A DNA stretch of 64,000 nucleotides from Isoetes taiwanensis (Eukaryota; Streptophyta; Lycopodiopsida; Isoetales; Isoetaceae). Made by a program: the position numbers and the translations under genes. The DNA is taken from contig JAJEKV010000028.1 of NCBI GenBank assembly GCA_021234155.1, positions 919,998-983,997 on the forward strand, given 5' to 3'. The notes under the pieces are model-generated. The model had not been told where the DNA came from and searched no databases. It saw nothing but the letters and a program-made list of their open reading frames with translations. The stretch's first letter is position 1, and every line of letters starts with the position of its first letter. Below are positions 48,214-60,321 of the stretch, piece by piece.

Positions 48214-48240
48214 AATGGGCTAGTACAATCATTACTACAA

Positions 48241-48254
48241 AAAAAATATTTATT

Positions 48255-48294
<40 letters not shown>
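48241..48294 (-). repeat. Long poly(T) tract
   Basis: An A-rich start, ATATTTATTTA, then about 37 uninterrupted T. On the minus strand it is an A tail, but no retroposon body could be identified to its right. Confidence 0.6.
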
Positions 48295-48295
<1 letters not shown>

Positions 48296-48425
48296 GAAAT
48301 CCAAGAAATATTGCTTCTTCATATGAAATACAAACAAGCCTAAAATAAAAACCTAACAAGACTTACCTTGCTAAAGCCTTCTGGTGTGCTTCTTGCTAGT
48401 TTTTTTTTTTTTTTTCCCCCTATAT

Positions 48426-48890
48426 GTACCCCATTGCCATATACAATGTTCATACCCCATTTCTCACAACTAATGTTCATACCCCTTTCTAGCAACAATC
48501 TCCCTTTTGTGATTTTGTAGTTTGATATCCCTTACCTAAAAATTTCTTCATTTGTACCCCATTTCCTTATGCAATATTCATACCCCATTTCTTGTAATCA
48601 ATGTTCATACCCGTTTCCTCAACAATCCCCCCTTTGTGATTTTGAAGTTTAATATCCCCTACTCTAAATTTCCTTCATTTGTACTCATTTCCATTTGCAA
48701 TATTCGCACCCTTTTCCTCATAACCAATGTTCATCCCCCTTTCTAACAACAATCCCCATTTGTGTTTTTCACATTAGTATCCTCCTATTGGAAATTCCTT
48801 CAGTTGTACTAGTTTCCATATGCAATGTGTTCCATAGCCATTTGCAACAATCCCCCCTTTGTATTTCTATAAACTAATAAATATCCTCTT
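48426..48890 (+). repeat. Minisatellite, four units of about 127 bp
   Basis: Units begin at GTACCCCATT (48426), GTACCCCATT (48554), GTACTCATTT (48681) and GTACTAGTTT (48805). Each contains TGCAATATTCATACCC-like, ACCAATGTTCATACCC-like and CAACAATCCCCCTTTGTG-like blocks. Divergence is about a fifth of positions by eye. A lone related piece is at 40261-40297. Confidence 0.8.
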
Positions 48891-50579
48891 ATGATGGTAT
48901 GTTGTTAATGTTAATAAATAATGGCCTCCTATTTTCTAGTTTTTCACTCTTCACATGATCTATAGTTTTATACAAAGCCAATAATCTCTCCACATAATCT
49001 ACAATCAATAAGAAATGCCAGTATCTCCTACTCAAAAGGAACAAGTTAGCAGAATAATTTAGAGAAATTTGCTAAAACAAATGTTTACTTATTATATTGG
49101 TTTCAGTCTAGTTTAAGCTAGTTAAACTAGCAAACTGAAATCATAGAATTTATAGAGAACCATACAGGCATCTAGATAGAGTGCATGCCTTAAGCCTAAC
49201 TATGTTAGACTTATCAGTCTTTGGAAGTACGAAAGAAACAACACTCGTCCCATGTGTTTAGTGCCACTAAAAATGTTTGCATACATGGCAATTGGGAGCA
49301 TTTAAAATAATAGTTTTCAAAAACATCCAATCAGGCCTCTAATAGTGACAAATCATCCAATATAAGCTTGTATACAAGAATAGATGTAGAATAGTCAATA
49401 AGTCCAACTTTAAGCCTTAAAAGAGATGCTTTAATCAATGAAAGCATTGAGCAGTCCAATAAAATTCAAGATCACATGCATTGCTGGGAGGGGTCCAAAA
49501 TTATGCGTTAGTATATGGAAGAAAAAAGTATGTTTTTCTTTTTAGTTTTCTGTACATGTATCGGAGGGGGTTGTAATTGGTACGGAAATTCAAATTGTAT
49601 GATACAAGATTCGTTTGGGATTAGCAGAAAGGAAAGTGATCCTCTTCAGATACATATGTGAATTAATTAAACTAATACCTTCAAAATTGCAAAACGCACA
49701 TGATATATCCCTTACTAAGAAGGTGAATCCCCTGGGTCCAACATTTGCATCTATCCAGGCACGCTATAAGAGGTTGGTTACACCTAACCAACCCTACATG
49801 TAATGATGAACACAATTGTGGAGGAGTACTGGCATTTTACATTTAAAAGATATTGGATATACAGGCTCAATTATACCCCTGATTATCACACATAGATGTA
49901 CAAATGTATGGTTTATCAACAAGCCTATTAATGCTAAGGTTTTTCCTCGAAAGCCCTTCGATGGGGGGCCCCGGGGTAATCTTGACACAAGTAATAGGCT
50001 GGTTGATCTTTATTTCTTAGTTTAGGCCCCATCGGCTACTTGGTCTCTGTGGACGATAAAATCCAAATTAATTCAATTCTCCACCAGTGTTGGGCAAAGT
50101 CTGGGAACACTTGAAACTAGCTGGTTGAAATTGAAACTTCTCCAGTTACCTAAGTTAGTATGCCATAGAAAATGTTTTGGCAAGTTTGAAGACAATGGAA
50201 AGTTCCAGCTCTAAGCACAAGATATCCAACTAGCCAAAGTAATTGTACAAAAGTTTGCCCAACATCACTCTTTAAATAAAATGCTAATAAAGTAAAACCA
50301 ACCCCTGTCTTCATGCTTCCTGCAATAAAGTTATCGCATCCAGAGAGATTGCTTGAAGTAAGTGAGTGAAACCTATCACACTCTCCAGATAAAGACTGCT
50401 TGAAGTGAGTGAAGCCGATCACACTCTCTAGACTTCTTTTATCAAGTAAGTGAAGTCTCTTCTTTTACCAAGTGAGTGAAGTCTTGTTATTTTCTTGCAT
50501 GCTTTACTCGCATTACTTCTATATAGGACCAAAATCACACCATGGCTCTTGAGATCTTATTAGGTAATAATCTAAAGAA
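48891..50579. other. Gene-free stretch
   Basis: No gene recognised; the open frames at 49615-50025 show no motif. 50351-50470 has three or four imperfect copies of AGTGAGTGAAG-TCT-CACTCTC. Confidence 0.35.
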
Positions 50580-50700
50580 GACCAAAAGAATGTACAACAT
50601 AATCCATCAACATTGTGAACATCAACGAAATGAACACCTCTCAATTGTGTGTAATTTGCTATCTACCTTCAGATATTGATATGGTTTGCTAGTTGATGAA
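50580..50700 (-). pseudogene. Partial copy of the PWP1 3' end
   Basis: The string CAAAAGAATGTACAACATAATCCATCAACATT..., then GAACACCTCTCAA and CTTCAGATATTGATATGG, parallels 52728-52880, which spans the 3' flank and last exon of the WD40 gene (AAAAGAACGTACAGCATGATT..., GAACACCTCTTAA, CTTCAGATACTGACATTG). A piece of the last exon is missing. It therefore looks like an old, partial duplicate in the same orientation about 2.1 kb away. Confidence 0.55.
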
Positions 50701-52799
50701 AGGGTACATTTATAACATATGGTTTGGAAGGTTTAAGGGTATGAGAATGAGTAAAGAGGGCAAAATCGAATCTTTTCATTTCCTGTATTCTTGGAAAGGT
50801 TTTATTGGGGTCGAGCAGGTCGATCAATAATGTGATGCAGGTCGCCATGTTTAGAAGCTAATTCTGTTGTTAGAAAGGCCTATGTGTCAGGAGCCAGAAA
50901 TAGGGTTTTGCTCTTCCGCATCTTCATATCCGGAAGGTAGGTTGCTTGTCATGCAGGGTACGTTTGCTTTTCTTCAAATTCGGCATAAGGCTTGCTATAG
51001 ATGATTCCCATCGGTTTTTTAAAGGTTGGGGAGGTTTCTTGATGTTTTTTGTTTTTGTTTTTGTTTTTATTAGGTGTAAGTTCGAAGGTTTGTCTTTAGG
51101 TCTTAGTTTAAAAACCTTCCGCCACAAGGTCTTCTGACATAGCTGCTTCATTTAAAAATCGAGCTGGGTCACAGGGCTGCCCTTCGAGCAAAACCGGCAA
51201 ACAGCTGGGTCACATGAAAGGTTCAAATGGCTGATTGCATGTGCTATAGCTGCCACTGCATATGACTTAGTTGCACGTGGTTCATTTGCCGGAGCTTATC
51301 AGCTTTAGGCTCTGGCTTCATCGAAACCACTGACTTGTGCATGTATTTGCACTTTGGTGTATTCATTGTTTGTATGTGACAATTCAATAGTTTAACAATG
51401 GTTACAAGTTTTGAAAAATACAAAAGGTTGCACTTAGACGATAAGGTTGCACTTGCAAAAGAGAAGCAGGAGACTCTGCGGGAGTTGGTGATGATCCATT
51501 CTGGCGTGTAGCCTTGGCTAAGGTGGCCTCTCAAAATCCGACCCTTTCCAGAAGAAACCCGGAGAAAAAAAAGGGTGAACATGCACATAACCCACTCTGC
51601 TCTTCCTTTTGGCAATGCCATTCTTCCCATTTGGAGCGCAAAATCCAGAAATCTGCAAAGGAAATATATTACGCTTCTCATGACGTGATGTGAGGGAATT
51701 TAGCACAGGAATGTGGAAGACAAGCCAGGATTTGGGAGTTTGATACGAATGCCAAACTGTTTTGGAACTGTGCTTTGCATATGGGGTTCGAATCCCCAGG
51801 CTTGTTGTATTTGCTTGCAAGTTTGGAGATTTCATGCACTTCCAAAGCCGTTTAATAGAGTTGTATCTCTTGCATGAATGAGCTTAGTCTTTCACTTCAT
51901 TTGAAATCAATCACGCAGCAGTGTATGCCGAATTCCTTGGAACACTAGCATCCTACCTGCTGAAATCGAGAATTTCCAACAGGGAAAAAAATTGCAGGAA
52001 GTTTTCCGGTCAAAATCTATGGGTTTCTTTATATTTTTCCGGATGAAATCTAGATTTTCATAGGCTCCTTCGGCCTAACTTACAAGTTTTTAGAGTTTGT
52101 CCCACACTGGCAAAATGTGTAGTTAAATTTAGAGCCTTGCTTGCTTCTGCATCTACAGGAATAATGCAATAATGCTTGCTTTAATGCAATAATGCTTGCT
52201 TCTGTGTCTACAAGAATAATGGCAGTGGCTTTCTGCAAATGCTGTTTCGAAAGTAACTGTTATTTAGGAACTGCTATTTAGGAAGAAAGCTATATTTTAA
52301 AGCCAAGATTGTACTTGAATTGTTGCAAAGGTGTCAAATCCCTAAGGAATAAAGCCACCTACAAATATGACCCATCAAATGCCTAGGTGTAGGGCTAGGA
52401 TGCATCGAGAAGGCATATGTTACAAAACATTCCCAGATCCAAAGGCTGGGAATACATGAGAGCCGCATCACCGATATGTTCATTAAAAATGTTATCAGAA
52501 AAGCCAGTCATAGAATTTGCTTTAAATAGCTTCCCACTATATGGTTCTTAAGAAAATGCTTTATGTTCCATATATGATACAATTTCATAATTAACAGGAG
52601 AGATTTGAGACAAACCTAATAAGATGTGTCATTAAATCGTACTGCAGGTTCGTATACTGAATCTTAATTTTCAGAATCTTATAATCAGGGTCCTTTTCAT
52701 CATAACATAACCTCATCAAAAATGGCGGCCAAAAGAACGTACAGCATGATTCATCAACATTTGACGCACCCAGCACCGTGTATTCACATGGAACACCTC
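50701..52799. other. Gene-free stretch downstream of PWP1
   Basis: Two overlapping minus-strand frames at 51244-51835 show no motif. A GTTTTT microsatellite lies at 51043-51070, and a small tandem of AATGCAATAATGCTTGCTT at 52150-52205. Confidence 0.35.
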
Positions 52800-55560
52800 T
52801 TAACTTTGGAGACCTTTACTCGAACCTCTTTTGTGTCTTGGTCTCCCAAAACGATTCAATACTTCAGATACTGACATTGTGTCCCACACCTAGACACAAG
52901 AAGCAATTGTACGTGCATTAGAAATATCGAGCAAGAAGCTAGTCATAGAACTTATTTTGAATAGCTTACATCTATGTTGCCTTTAGAACCACCCATCGCC
53001 AATAAAAATGGATTATCTTTACAAAAGGCAGCAGAAAATATAGCTCCCTGTAGATGATACATTATATACATATCAATAATAGAATTGAAGCTACTCGCAT
53101 CCTAGCTGGGTTATAATTATATAGAAAATAATAAGAAGATTAAAGATACTCTCATCCTAGCTGGGTTCATACTTGCAAAAAGAGTAATATCTTAAGCTTC
53201 GGAAAATAAAATATATGTGCATACCAATTTTGGATTTCGTGTCTCTATGCAGGATGGTTTATCGTTGGTGACATCCCATAACTTCACCTGCAGGTAAAGC
53301 AATTTATTAAACCCTGCTAGAGTATACAAAGTACTCAAAAATTAACATTGCTATACCGTCTTATCAAGAGATGCCGTTGCAAGTAGCTGCGTTCACAACA
53401 AATAAACAATCACTCAACCAGCATATGAACAAAATGAACATTATATATATGATTATTTACATACGTTTGGTGCTTCCAAATTATATGTGATGGCACAAAC
53501 TGCTTTTCCATGAGCGTCTATGGTGAAGAGACTCTTAGATGCAATACGGATGTCAAATCCTTGCACCTTACCATCTTCCAAGCTTGCCTTCAGCAAAAGA
53601 ATCATCAGGCATCTACAAATGATTCTGCTCTTTAGATCCTTCAAGTACTTACAGAAAATAAATGGGACACATCTGGTTTCCATGCTATACTTTCGACATC
53701 AGCGTTGACATCCCACCGTATACTATTATGAGATGGTGCCCTCATATCCATCTGCAAAGCAATGGTTATGAATCACCATCTCCCACACTAACATCTCAGA
53801 AGAAAAGGACATCAAGTCATTACCAAGGCCACAGTATGGTCAAATGAGCCACTTAATAAAGCTGTTGGTTCCTTCATATTCCATGCAACGCTTTGTACCT
53901 ACATACCCACAGTGTGGATGGGTGATATTTGGACCTTATAGATTGGATGCCATGGCCACAAACACATTACCTTGTCTGTGTGAACTTGTAACGTGTGCTC
54001 GCACTTTTCAGACACGATGTCCCAAATCTTCACAGACGTGTCTGCGCTTGCACTAGCCAATACGTTCCTGCAGTTGTGTACAATGATAGTTAAGACTCTG
54101 TAACCATCTGATACAGGAACCAAAATAAGGTGAGACCACAACCGAAACTCGTTGTTCCATGCAAGACCAAGAACGGAATCTGTGTGACTGCCTTTTTTGA
54201 ACTTGGGCTTCTGATATGAGAAAGCATGCATGTCTTTAGCTGTATGATTATTCGAGCGCAGATATTGCAGCGAGCATATTTCCTTCAAAACGTCATGGGA
54301 TAATTATCTATAATACCTTCTTTTTCTTCTTCTTGCCAGCCCTCACATCTTTTTCTTGGCCTCCTAAGACAACCACAGGTTCAACCTCGTCCAACTGCAT
54401 TACGCTTTGACATAAGAAAAAACGAAGCAACTGCAGCACTTAAACCTAATGCCCTGTCATGCTTACAACATCCAGATCCCAAATTTCAATTTCTGGTTGC
54501 ATTGAACCAACGGCCACATAATTTCCTGAATCAACAAATATACATCATTGGTGACCAAATGAGACAAGCCGAAATACTCTTACCTTTCTCGCTTCCCTTC
54601 AGACCACAATCTAGCCAAGATATGCAAAGAGGAAATGCTGGCAACATAATATCATGGTGTACATACATGTTGTTTTCACCATCATCATCTTCATAAATCC
54701 AGACCTGTCTATCTTATTCAGTACCCCTTATTAAGCAAATGCAAGAATTATGTTAAAGACGCTCGTACAAACACTTGCCTCAAGGTGGCTGACATCGTCT
54801 TCATTGCGGGCAGTCAGTATCAGCAGATCGGAGTCTTTGATGGTCATATCTTCAATTTCATCTTCAGCATCAGCATCATCATCATCGTCCTAGAAGTTGT
54901 ATAGCACACTGAATTACGTACACAATTCACAAGGGATTTGTACAAAAAGGACTTACATCCTTGTTAGTGATATAAGGATCATCCTTATTTGAAACATAGT
55001 ATGCTGCACCAAGACCCCCATTTCCAAATAATTCAACGCCTAAAAGAATACCATATTTTTGCATAAGCCAACGTGATGTCAGAGTTATACGCCAAGACCA
55101 AGTTATGTAACTCCTATAGTTCAAAAACATCATGGAATGAGAATCAGCTAGACACCTTCATCCTCTTCATCATACTTGTCCATGTCAAGCTCGGCAAGCC
55201 CATCTTCAATATCGAATATAGTAGATTTTTCCCTTTCCACGTTTGTTGCTACACCAAGTGCACTGGCAGCTGCCATTGCAGTGGCGACTTCATCCAACTT
55301 CTTCCCATCCTCAAGCCCATTCATGTCCTCATCATCTTCGGAACTGAAACAAAAAGAAATTTCATATTTTAACAAGTCTCTTCATACCATGCAAATTAAC
55401 AACTGAAAATATACCTGGAAGGTCCGGAATCAGATGCATCATCACGAATGGGCCGATAAAATTCTAAAAAAGCCTCAATTTCTTCAGGTTTAGGGGGTTC
55501 GGCAGGTACAGGCAGTGGCTTACAAACGCCTTTAGGTACCCAAATTACCGCTGCAATCAT
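52800..55560 (-). CDS. PWP1: PWP1-like WD40 ribosome-biogenesis protein, 16 exons
   Basis: Nuclear/nucleolar WD40 protein of the PWP1 family, needed for rRNA production in other eukaryotes. Exons (5' to 3'): 55560-55415, 55343-55156, 55039-54957, 54889-54779, 54704-54584, 54525-54467, 54395-54317, 54210-54143, 54067-53971, 53898-53824, 53751-53653, 53587-53465, 53386-53357, 53287-53225, 53047-52970, 52889-52800. Start chosen at MIAAVIWVPKG, the family N terminus; an upstream in-frame ATG adds 12 residues. Acidic linkers (DEEDEG, DDDDDADAEDE) precede WD repeats including EIEIWDLDV, NVLASASADTSVKIWDI, LLATASLDKT|VKLWDV and GGSKGNIDVWDT. About 502 residues, the family length. Odd points: exon 4 ends at a GC donor, and exon 7 has one base too many for a continuous frame. 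Confidence 0.9.
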
Positions 55561-55688
55561 CCTGCTCTTTCCGGCTTCAATGTCCCATGTTCCCACTCTC
55601 CTCTATTTATATAAAGTGTAAGAATTTCGTCCAGCTCTAAAATTTAAAAGCATTTTGGAGTTATAAGACACCTTTGCACAAAACGCGA

Positions 55689-55706
55689 GTTAGGGTTTAG
55701 GGTTTG
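55689..55706 (-). promoter_or_regulatory. Tandem telo boxes upstream of PWP1
   Basis: On the gene's strand the sequence is AAACCCTAAACCCTAAC, two overlapping AAACCCTAA units about 130 bases before the start codon. Telo boxes are known in plant promoters of ribosomal-protein and ribosome-biogenesis genes, which suits a PWP1 gene. Confidence 0.7.
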
Positions 55707-55739
55707 GAGCATTTCACGCTATCACGTTGCAGCAGTTTT

Positions 55740-57740
55740 TTTCTTAGCATGTGGATGATGTTTTTGGGTTGCCCGAAGGGCATACCTATGCGATATTGTG
55801 TTGTTCATGGAATATTTTGTGAATACATGGAATTAATGGTCTAGATGGATTAGTTGAAAGAATGAGAGGAGTATGAAGGCGACAGACAGTAGAAAAAAAA
55901 AAGATGTTGAATTCACTGTTTGTTGCCTAACTCGGGCTTGAAGGGATATCTGTCGGGAACTTGCAGATTGTATGTACCGACGTCTTGATGAGAGAAAGGA
56001 TGCAAGGCCCATCTCTTCCGATCCTCGTGTAGCCGACAGGAGTTCTGGGGCCTGCCCTTTTAGAGAAAATTGTGTTTTGAAAGACCTTGTAGGTATTTAA
56101 TTTGTTTAGACTCTTTAGGAGCAACCCTTTGTGCTTGATCTTCAGCACGCATCTGTCTTTTCTTCCCCAAGTAAAAATCTTGGCGTCTACAGATTATTCC
56201 ATTATGCAAGTCTTTGGCATTTGCATTGCATCGGTGTTTCCATATGATGTCTCTGCGATAGGGGATGATCTTCAGGATGAGCCTGTCGGGTCTGTTTTCT
56301 TGACGCAGTAATCATTTTCTCTTCTCAGGCCGGCTGGTAGCAGATGATATTTATGATGCAATGTGCTCCGTTCTTCCTTCAGCTGAAAAGTGCATTGTTC
56401 TTCCTTTGGGACGATTGATCTCATATTTGTCTTCCTTCTTGGTTCCTTTGCTCTTCGCTCTTCTTCATCTGTCATGTCACACTCGCTTACTTTTCCCTTT
56501 CTCAACTATATTTATTACAAGAGAGTTACAGGAGATTTCACTTCGGTTTAGAGGGCAACCCTCTATTGCATTAGCAACTTGTTATTATTTGATTATATCG
56601 ACGGACTTGAAAAATAGAAAAATTAGAAGTTTGTTATAGGAGCCGTGAATTCTTATGTTTACATCATCGTTTATTCTAGGTTCTTGTTCATTCCAGTTTC
56701 TCGTTCCGAAGGTCGAAGCTAGAAGGTCGCTTGCTCCTTTTTTTGCAAAAGTAAGCTCTATTGTATTGGTGTTGTGGGCAATGGTTTCTATCAATTTGAT
56801 TTTGGGTGACATGTTCCTCTTTCTTCCCTTTCCTCTTTAGGGGCAAACTGCAAAGCTGGCTTGGGCATTTCATCTGCTTCGTGGGCATCTAATAAGGTTT
56901 GTTCTACACAAGTATATCATTTTATTTCCATGGATTTGGTCTTGGCATTGATCAACATTTTTCTTTAGGCGATTCTTCCATTCCATTTCGTTGTTTTGGG
57001 TGGAGTTGGCTTAAGGTTGTTTTTATGTTGCACTCAAAATAGAAGCATTAATTTGCGTCTAGCATGCATCAAGGATGGATATATAGTGGTCTACTTGGAG
57101 CATAATGTGTTTACTTCATTGAATAATCGGGAGTACCTAATAGCTCGTCTATTGAGACTGATCTGCTATGATAGGTTTTAAGAGATAAATCCATTTATAC
57201 AGTATTTCTACTAAATTACAAATGATGACAACCACCTGCTTAGCCCAAAAAAACAAAGGTATCTGATCCTTACAGCTTATAGATGATGTTTTCTAGTTCA
57301 TATTCAGAGGTCCATGAATGTTGCAAGAAGGGGCTGAGTCTAGAAACACAAGGCAATAGTAGTCTCGCATTCTTTTGTTGCAATTACTATCTCTCATTGA
57401 TCCATGACAAGTATAGTTGATAAGCAGGCAAAAGAGTGTGCTTTGTTTCTCTTTTATATGAGTAGTAACAGACCACGTTGTAGGTAGGACATGAACAATG
57501 ATAATTAGCATAATACTTGAGATATGCTTGTCTTGAGCATTTTCCAATTTCACCCATTCTCAGATTATTCTTATGCCAGACTTATCCTAGGCTCAAGATT
57601 TTATGGAGTTCCTGTGTAACACTGAAATTGCGCTGCCAACTGCATTATGACTCTACATTGAAGATGACTTGTCAAATAGTTGGCAAAGAAGGACTTGGCT
57701 CATACAAAAATGCTTTGTTATTTTGTTTGTAGATAATATT
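55740..57740. other. Gene-free stretch upstream of PWP1
   Basis: Open frames on both strands at 56102-56840 have no recognisable motif. The only identified piece is hairpin-module copy 4 at 56546-56588. Confidence 0.35.
56546..56588 (-). repeat. Dispersed hairpin module, copy 4
   Basis: Minus-strand AATAACAAGTTGCTAATGCA followed by ATAGAGGGTTGCCCTCTAAA; near-identical to 37101-37140. Confidence 0.55.
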
Positions 57741-57749
57741 TTGTCCAAT

Positions 57750-57890
57750 TATCGTTGTTTGGAGGCCCAACCTGGTGAAGGCCATCGTGCATTGCATTGT
57801 TTTTTGGAGATGCAAGTGGGGGGATCAGTCCTTATCAGGTAACATTTTTTAGTGTCCTGAAATCTTGTATCTCCACAATCCAGGTGATAG
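57750..57890 (+). pseudogene. PPR repeat fragment
   Basis: RALHCFLEMQVGG in one plus-strand frame is followed after a one-base shift by ISPYQVTFFSVLKSCIS. Together they match the PPR pattern EALELF-EMQ--GI-P--VTF-SVLKAC. Only one to two repeats are visible. Confidence 0.5.
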
Positions 57891-58600
57891 AATGTGACGT
57901 CCTCCTATCCTATATGATGCTCCCATCGTATAAGATCTAGAGATCCCTTCATGTGGACCCTTCATGTCGGTAAGAGGTCGTCCATGTGGCATTAGCTATT
58001 GCTGGTGCTCCAGAGCCGATGTGGAAAATGGATGTGTCTTCCTCGTCTTCCTCGAGGTGAATCTCACTGTAGAAGCATAAAAACGTAAGCATAAGCATCA
58101 ATCATATAGCTCAAATAATCACTTACGACGAAGATGAGGCACCGTCATCACTACATCAGTATCATCATCATAAACATAGATCTAGCTCAACAAGGGAGAT
58201 CCTAACCCAAGCTCTGACTTAGTGAGGTATGCCTGATGGTCGAGGCCTCAAGATATCAGCAGACGGAAGTCATAACATTGGCATTGGCTGGCATAGAATG
58301 ATGACAAGGATAATCTACTCCATCCGCCCCTCCTATGAATATTTTGTATATAGATCAAAAAGCTTTGAATCTCGATTGTAGACTGCTAAAGACGTAACTC
58401 TGAGGCTACTCCAAGGTTGCATCTCCCTTGGAGCGATGAGGTAGAAAGGCTGCTCCTTCCAAGAGGCATCTTGTCGCTGCAGGTAGCTAGAGAGAAGAGG
58501 TCGTGCTCACGCGTACTCAATCTAACCTCATTGAGGTCATGGCGCATCACCTAAGAGGGGTCAAACCCATACCTTGCCCTCTTGCAGTCGGAATGTATTA
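57891..58600. other. Gene-free; possible retroelement internal DNA
   Basis: Would be the internal region of the minus-strand element whose LTR-like promoter lies at 58600-59499, but no gag, primer site or polymerase motif was seen. Confidence 0.3.
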
Positions 58601-59499
58601 GGCCTAGCTTGCTATGGATCGACGGTAGACAACGCACACGTGGACCCCTCTGCAATTGGAACAAGTCCCTATTCTAATCCAGTCAACGCCCTAGGCCCAC
58701 GATCAGGCAGGCTCTCTATGCACAGGCTGCATTGTAATGGGATTACAGAGGTCTAACTGCTTGGATCATACTACACATGGCTCGTAGGTCTCTACCCCCT
58801 TTACCCCCATACACAAGTGGTGCAAAACAGAGTATCATACCATGATCATCTATCATATTAATAGAACAACAGTTCTAATACATCATAACTAATCCTAAGG
58901 AATACAAGGGTTATTGTTCCTTAGTCAACTAGATTTTAGGTTTAGTGGTCCAAGAGCACCTAAAACTAAAACAGAGATGCCTTCTAGCTAAAATCCTACA
59001 ATTAAGCTAGGATTGATAAACTAGACTAAGACTAACCTGATCCCTCTCCCAAATTACCACTGTGACTTCCCCACATGGCGATCTTCCATAAAGACTAAGG
59101 CGCTGGAGCAGCGCCTTATATATGTCGTCCTTCTCGAGCCCAGAAGCTCGCTTCTGCCCTCCAATGCTTGAACTGACCTCGGGAAGGCCCTTAATTCGCT
59201 ACTAGCCCAAAACGTAAAAAGATCTTAGGGGTTTATGGGCTTCCCCTTATAACCTCAAAATTGGGGCCATGCCATGCAATTGGGCCACTTGGCCCCAATG
59301 GTACCTTGCCATGTGGCAGATGGTCCCAATAATATCTTTATCACGAATACCTATGAATAGCTATTTATGATTGGATATTAACTAGGCGTGTGTCATTCGT
59401 GTAATTAGACATGTATCACACATGCATAGCTCGAATGGCCCACATGTATAACTTTAATTTCACACATGCATAACATGTTAAAATGTTAAAATAACATGT
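58600..59499 (-). mobile_element. Probable LTR with promoter (minus strand)
   Basis: Read on the minus strand: a possible TGTTATTTTAAC start near 59499, then a TATATAAGG TATA box near 59119-59127 placed before a GC-rich inverted motif (GGCGCTGCTCCAGCGCC), then a long transcribed-looking T-rich part ending near 58600. This layout resembles the U3-R-U5 order of a plant LTR. Neither a primer site nor a purine tract was found, so both borders are approximate. Confidence 0.35.
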
Positions 59500-59533
59500 T
59501 GGTGAGGGGGATATATTATGTACATACGTAATA

Positions 59534-59561
59534 CTAGTTAAGGTGCCCAGCGTTGCCGGGC
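59534..59561 (-). mobile_element. Helitron 3' terminus
   Basis: On the minus strand: GCCCGGCAACGCTGGGC hairpin, seven bases (ACCTTAA), then CTAG followed by T. A GC-rich hairpin some 7-12 bases before CTRR, with T next, is the defining Helitron 3' end. The element would extend rightwards; its 5' end (TC after A) was not located. Confidence 0.55.
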
Positions 59562-60321
59562 TTTAGTAACAATTTGAAAGGATTGTTGTTTGATTGTTGG
59601 CATTACTAGGCACGAGTATGATTCTATTGTAGGCAATTATGAGATTGTAGACATAGTTACAATACATAGCTATATTTGAGATTGAATGAAGAGAGAAATA
59701 GGAGAAGGAGAGATGATGCTAGATTCAAAAGATTTTAAGGTTTGGCAAAATAGTCCTAGTCCCTCCTTTAAAGAGTTGAAAGCCATATTGTTGCCCGTGC
59801 AACATTGAAGTTTTATACTTAATGCATTTAAAATATTTACTTTATAACCATGCTTAATTTTGATAACATGTGCAGTTTCTTGTGCCCTTAAGATTTGCCA
59901 GATGTTGGTTCAAAAGAGTTTATACACAACTAAAAAACAATCCAAAGGAATATCTAGCATATTAACATGGGGGAGTTAATTTTAGTTTTGTGCATGCTTT
60001 TCAAGGTTTTGCTATGATTTAGTGGTGTATTTGAAGGGATGTACTAATGCGTACATCTAGAGCGCTCACAATATTTCTATGTTTTTTTGTGATTTAAGGC
60101 ATTTCTCAATGGTTACATATATATGTATTACTTTTATTACCAAATTCTCTTCTAACAAGCATCGTGCCATCTTTTTTAGGGTTATTTTACAATAGGAGGA
60201 GAAAATGACAAAATCGAGACAGGAATTCAATGAGAGGTTCAGAGGACCTAGTAAACATTTCATTTTGGGGATACCTGAGCAGAACACCTCTACTGTATTT
60301 CTGGCTTCGTCCCATAGTTGT
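59562..60321. other. Gene-free stretch
   Basis: AT-rich with no recognised gene; may belong to the Helitron ending at 59534. Confidence 0.3.

Noticed and set aside
48400-48900. CRISPR-like array of about 127-bp units
   Set aside because: Units are contiguous and diverged with no short repeat/unique spacer alternation; a eukaryotic minisatellite.
49600-50030. Suspected organelle DNA insert or PPR relic
   Set aside because: Translations in all frames gave no recognisable organelle protein or repeat motif.
51770-51800. GGGGTTCGAATCCCC, a perfect tRNA T-arm-like string
   Set aside because: No acceptor stem, D-arm or anticodon arm of the right spacing surrounds it; an AGCACAG string upstream is too far away. 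At most a tRNA-derived SINE relic.
51244-51835. Two long overlapping minus-strand frames
   Set aside because: No recognisable domain; composition not coding-like.
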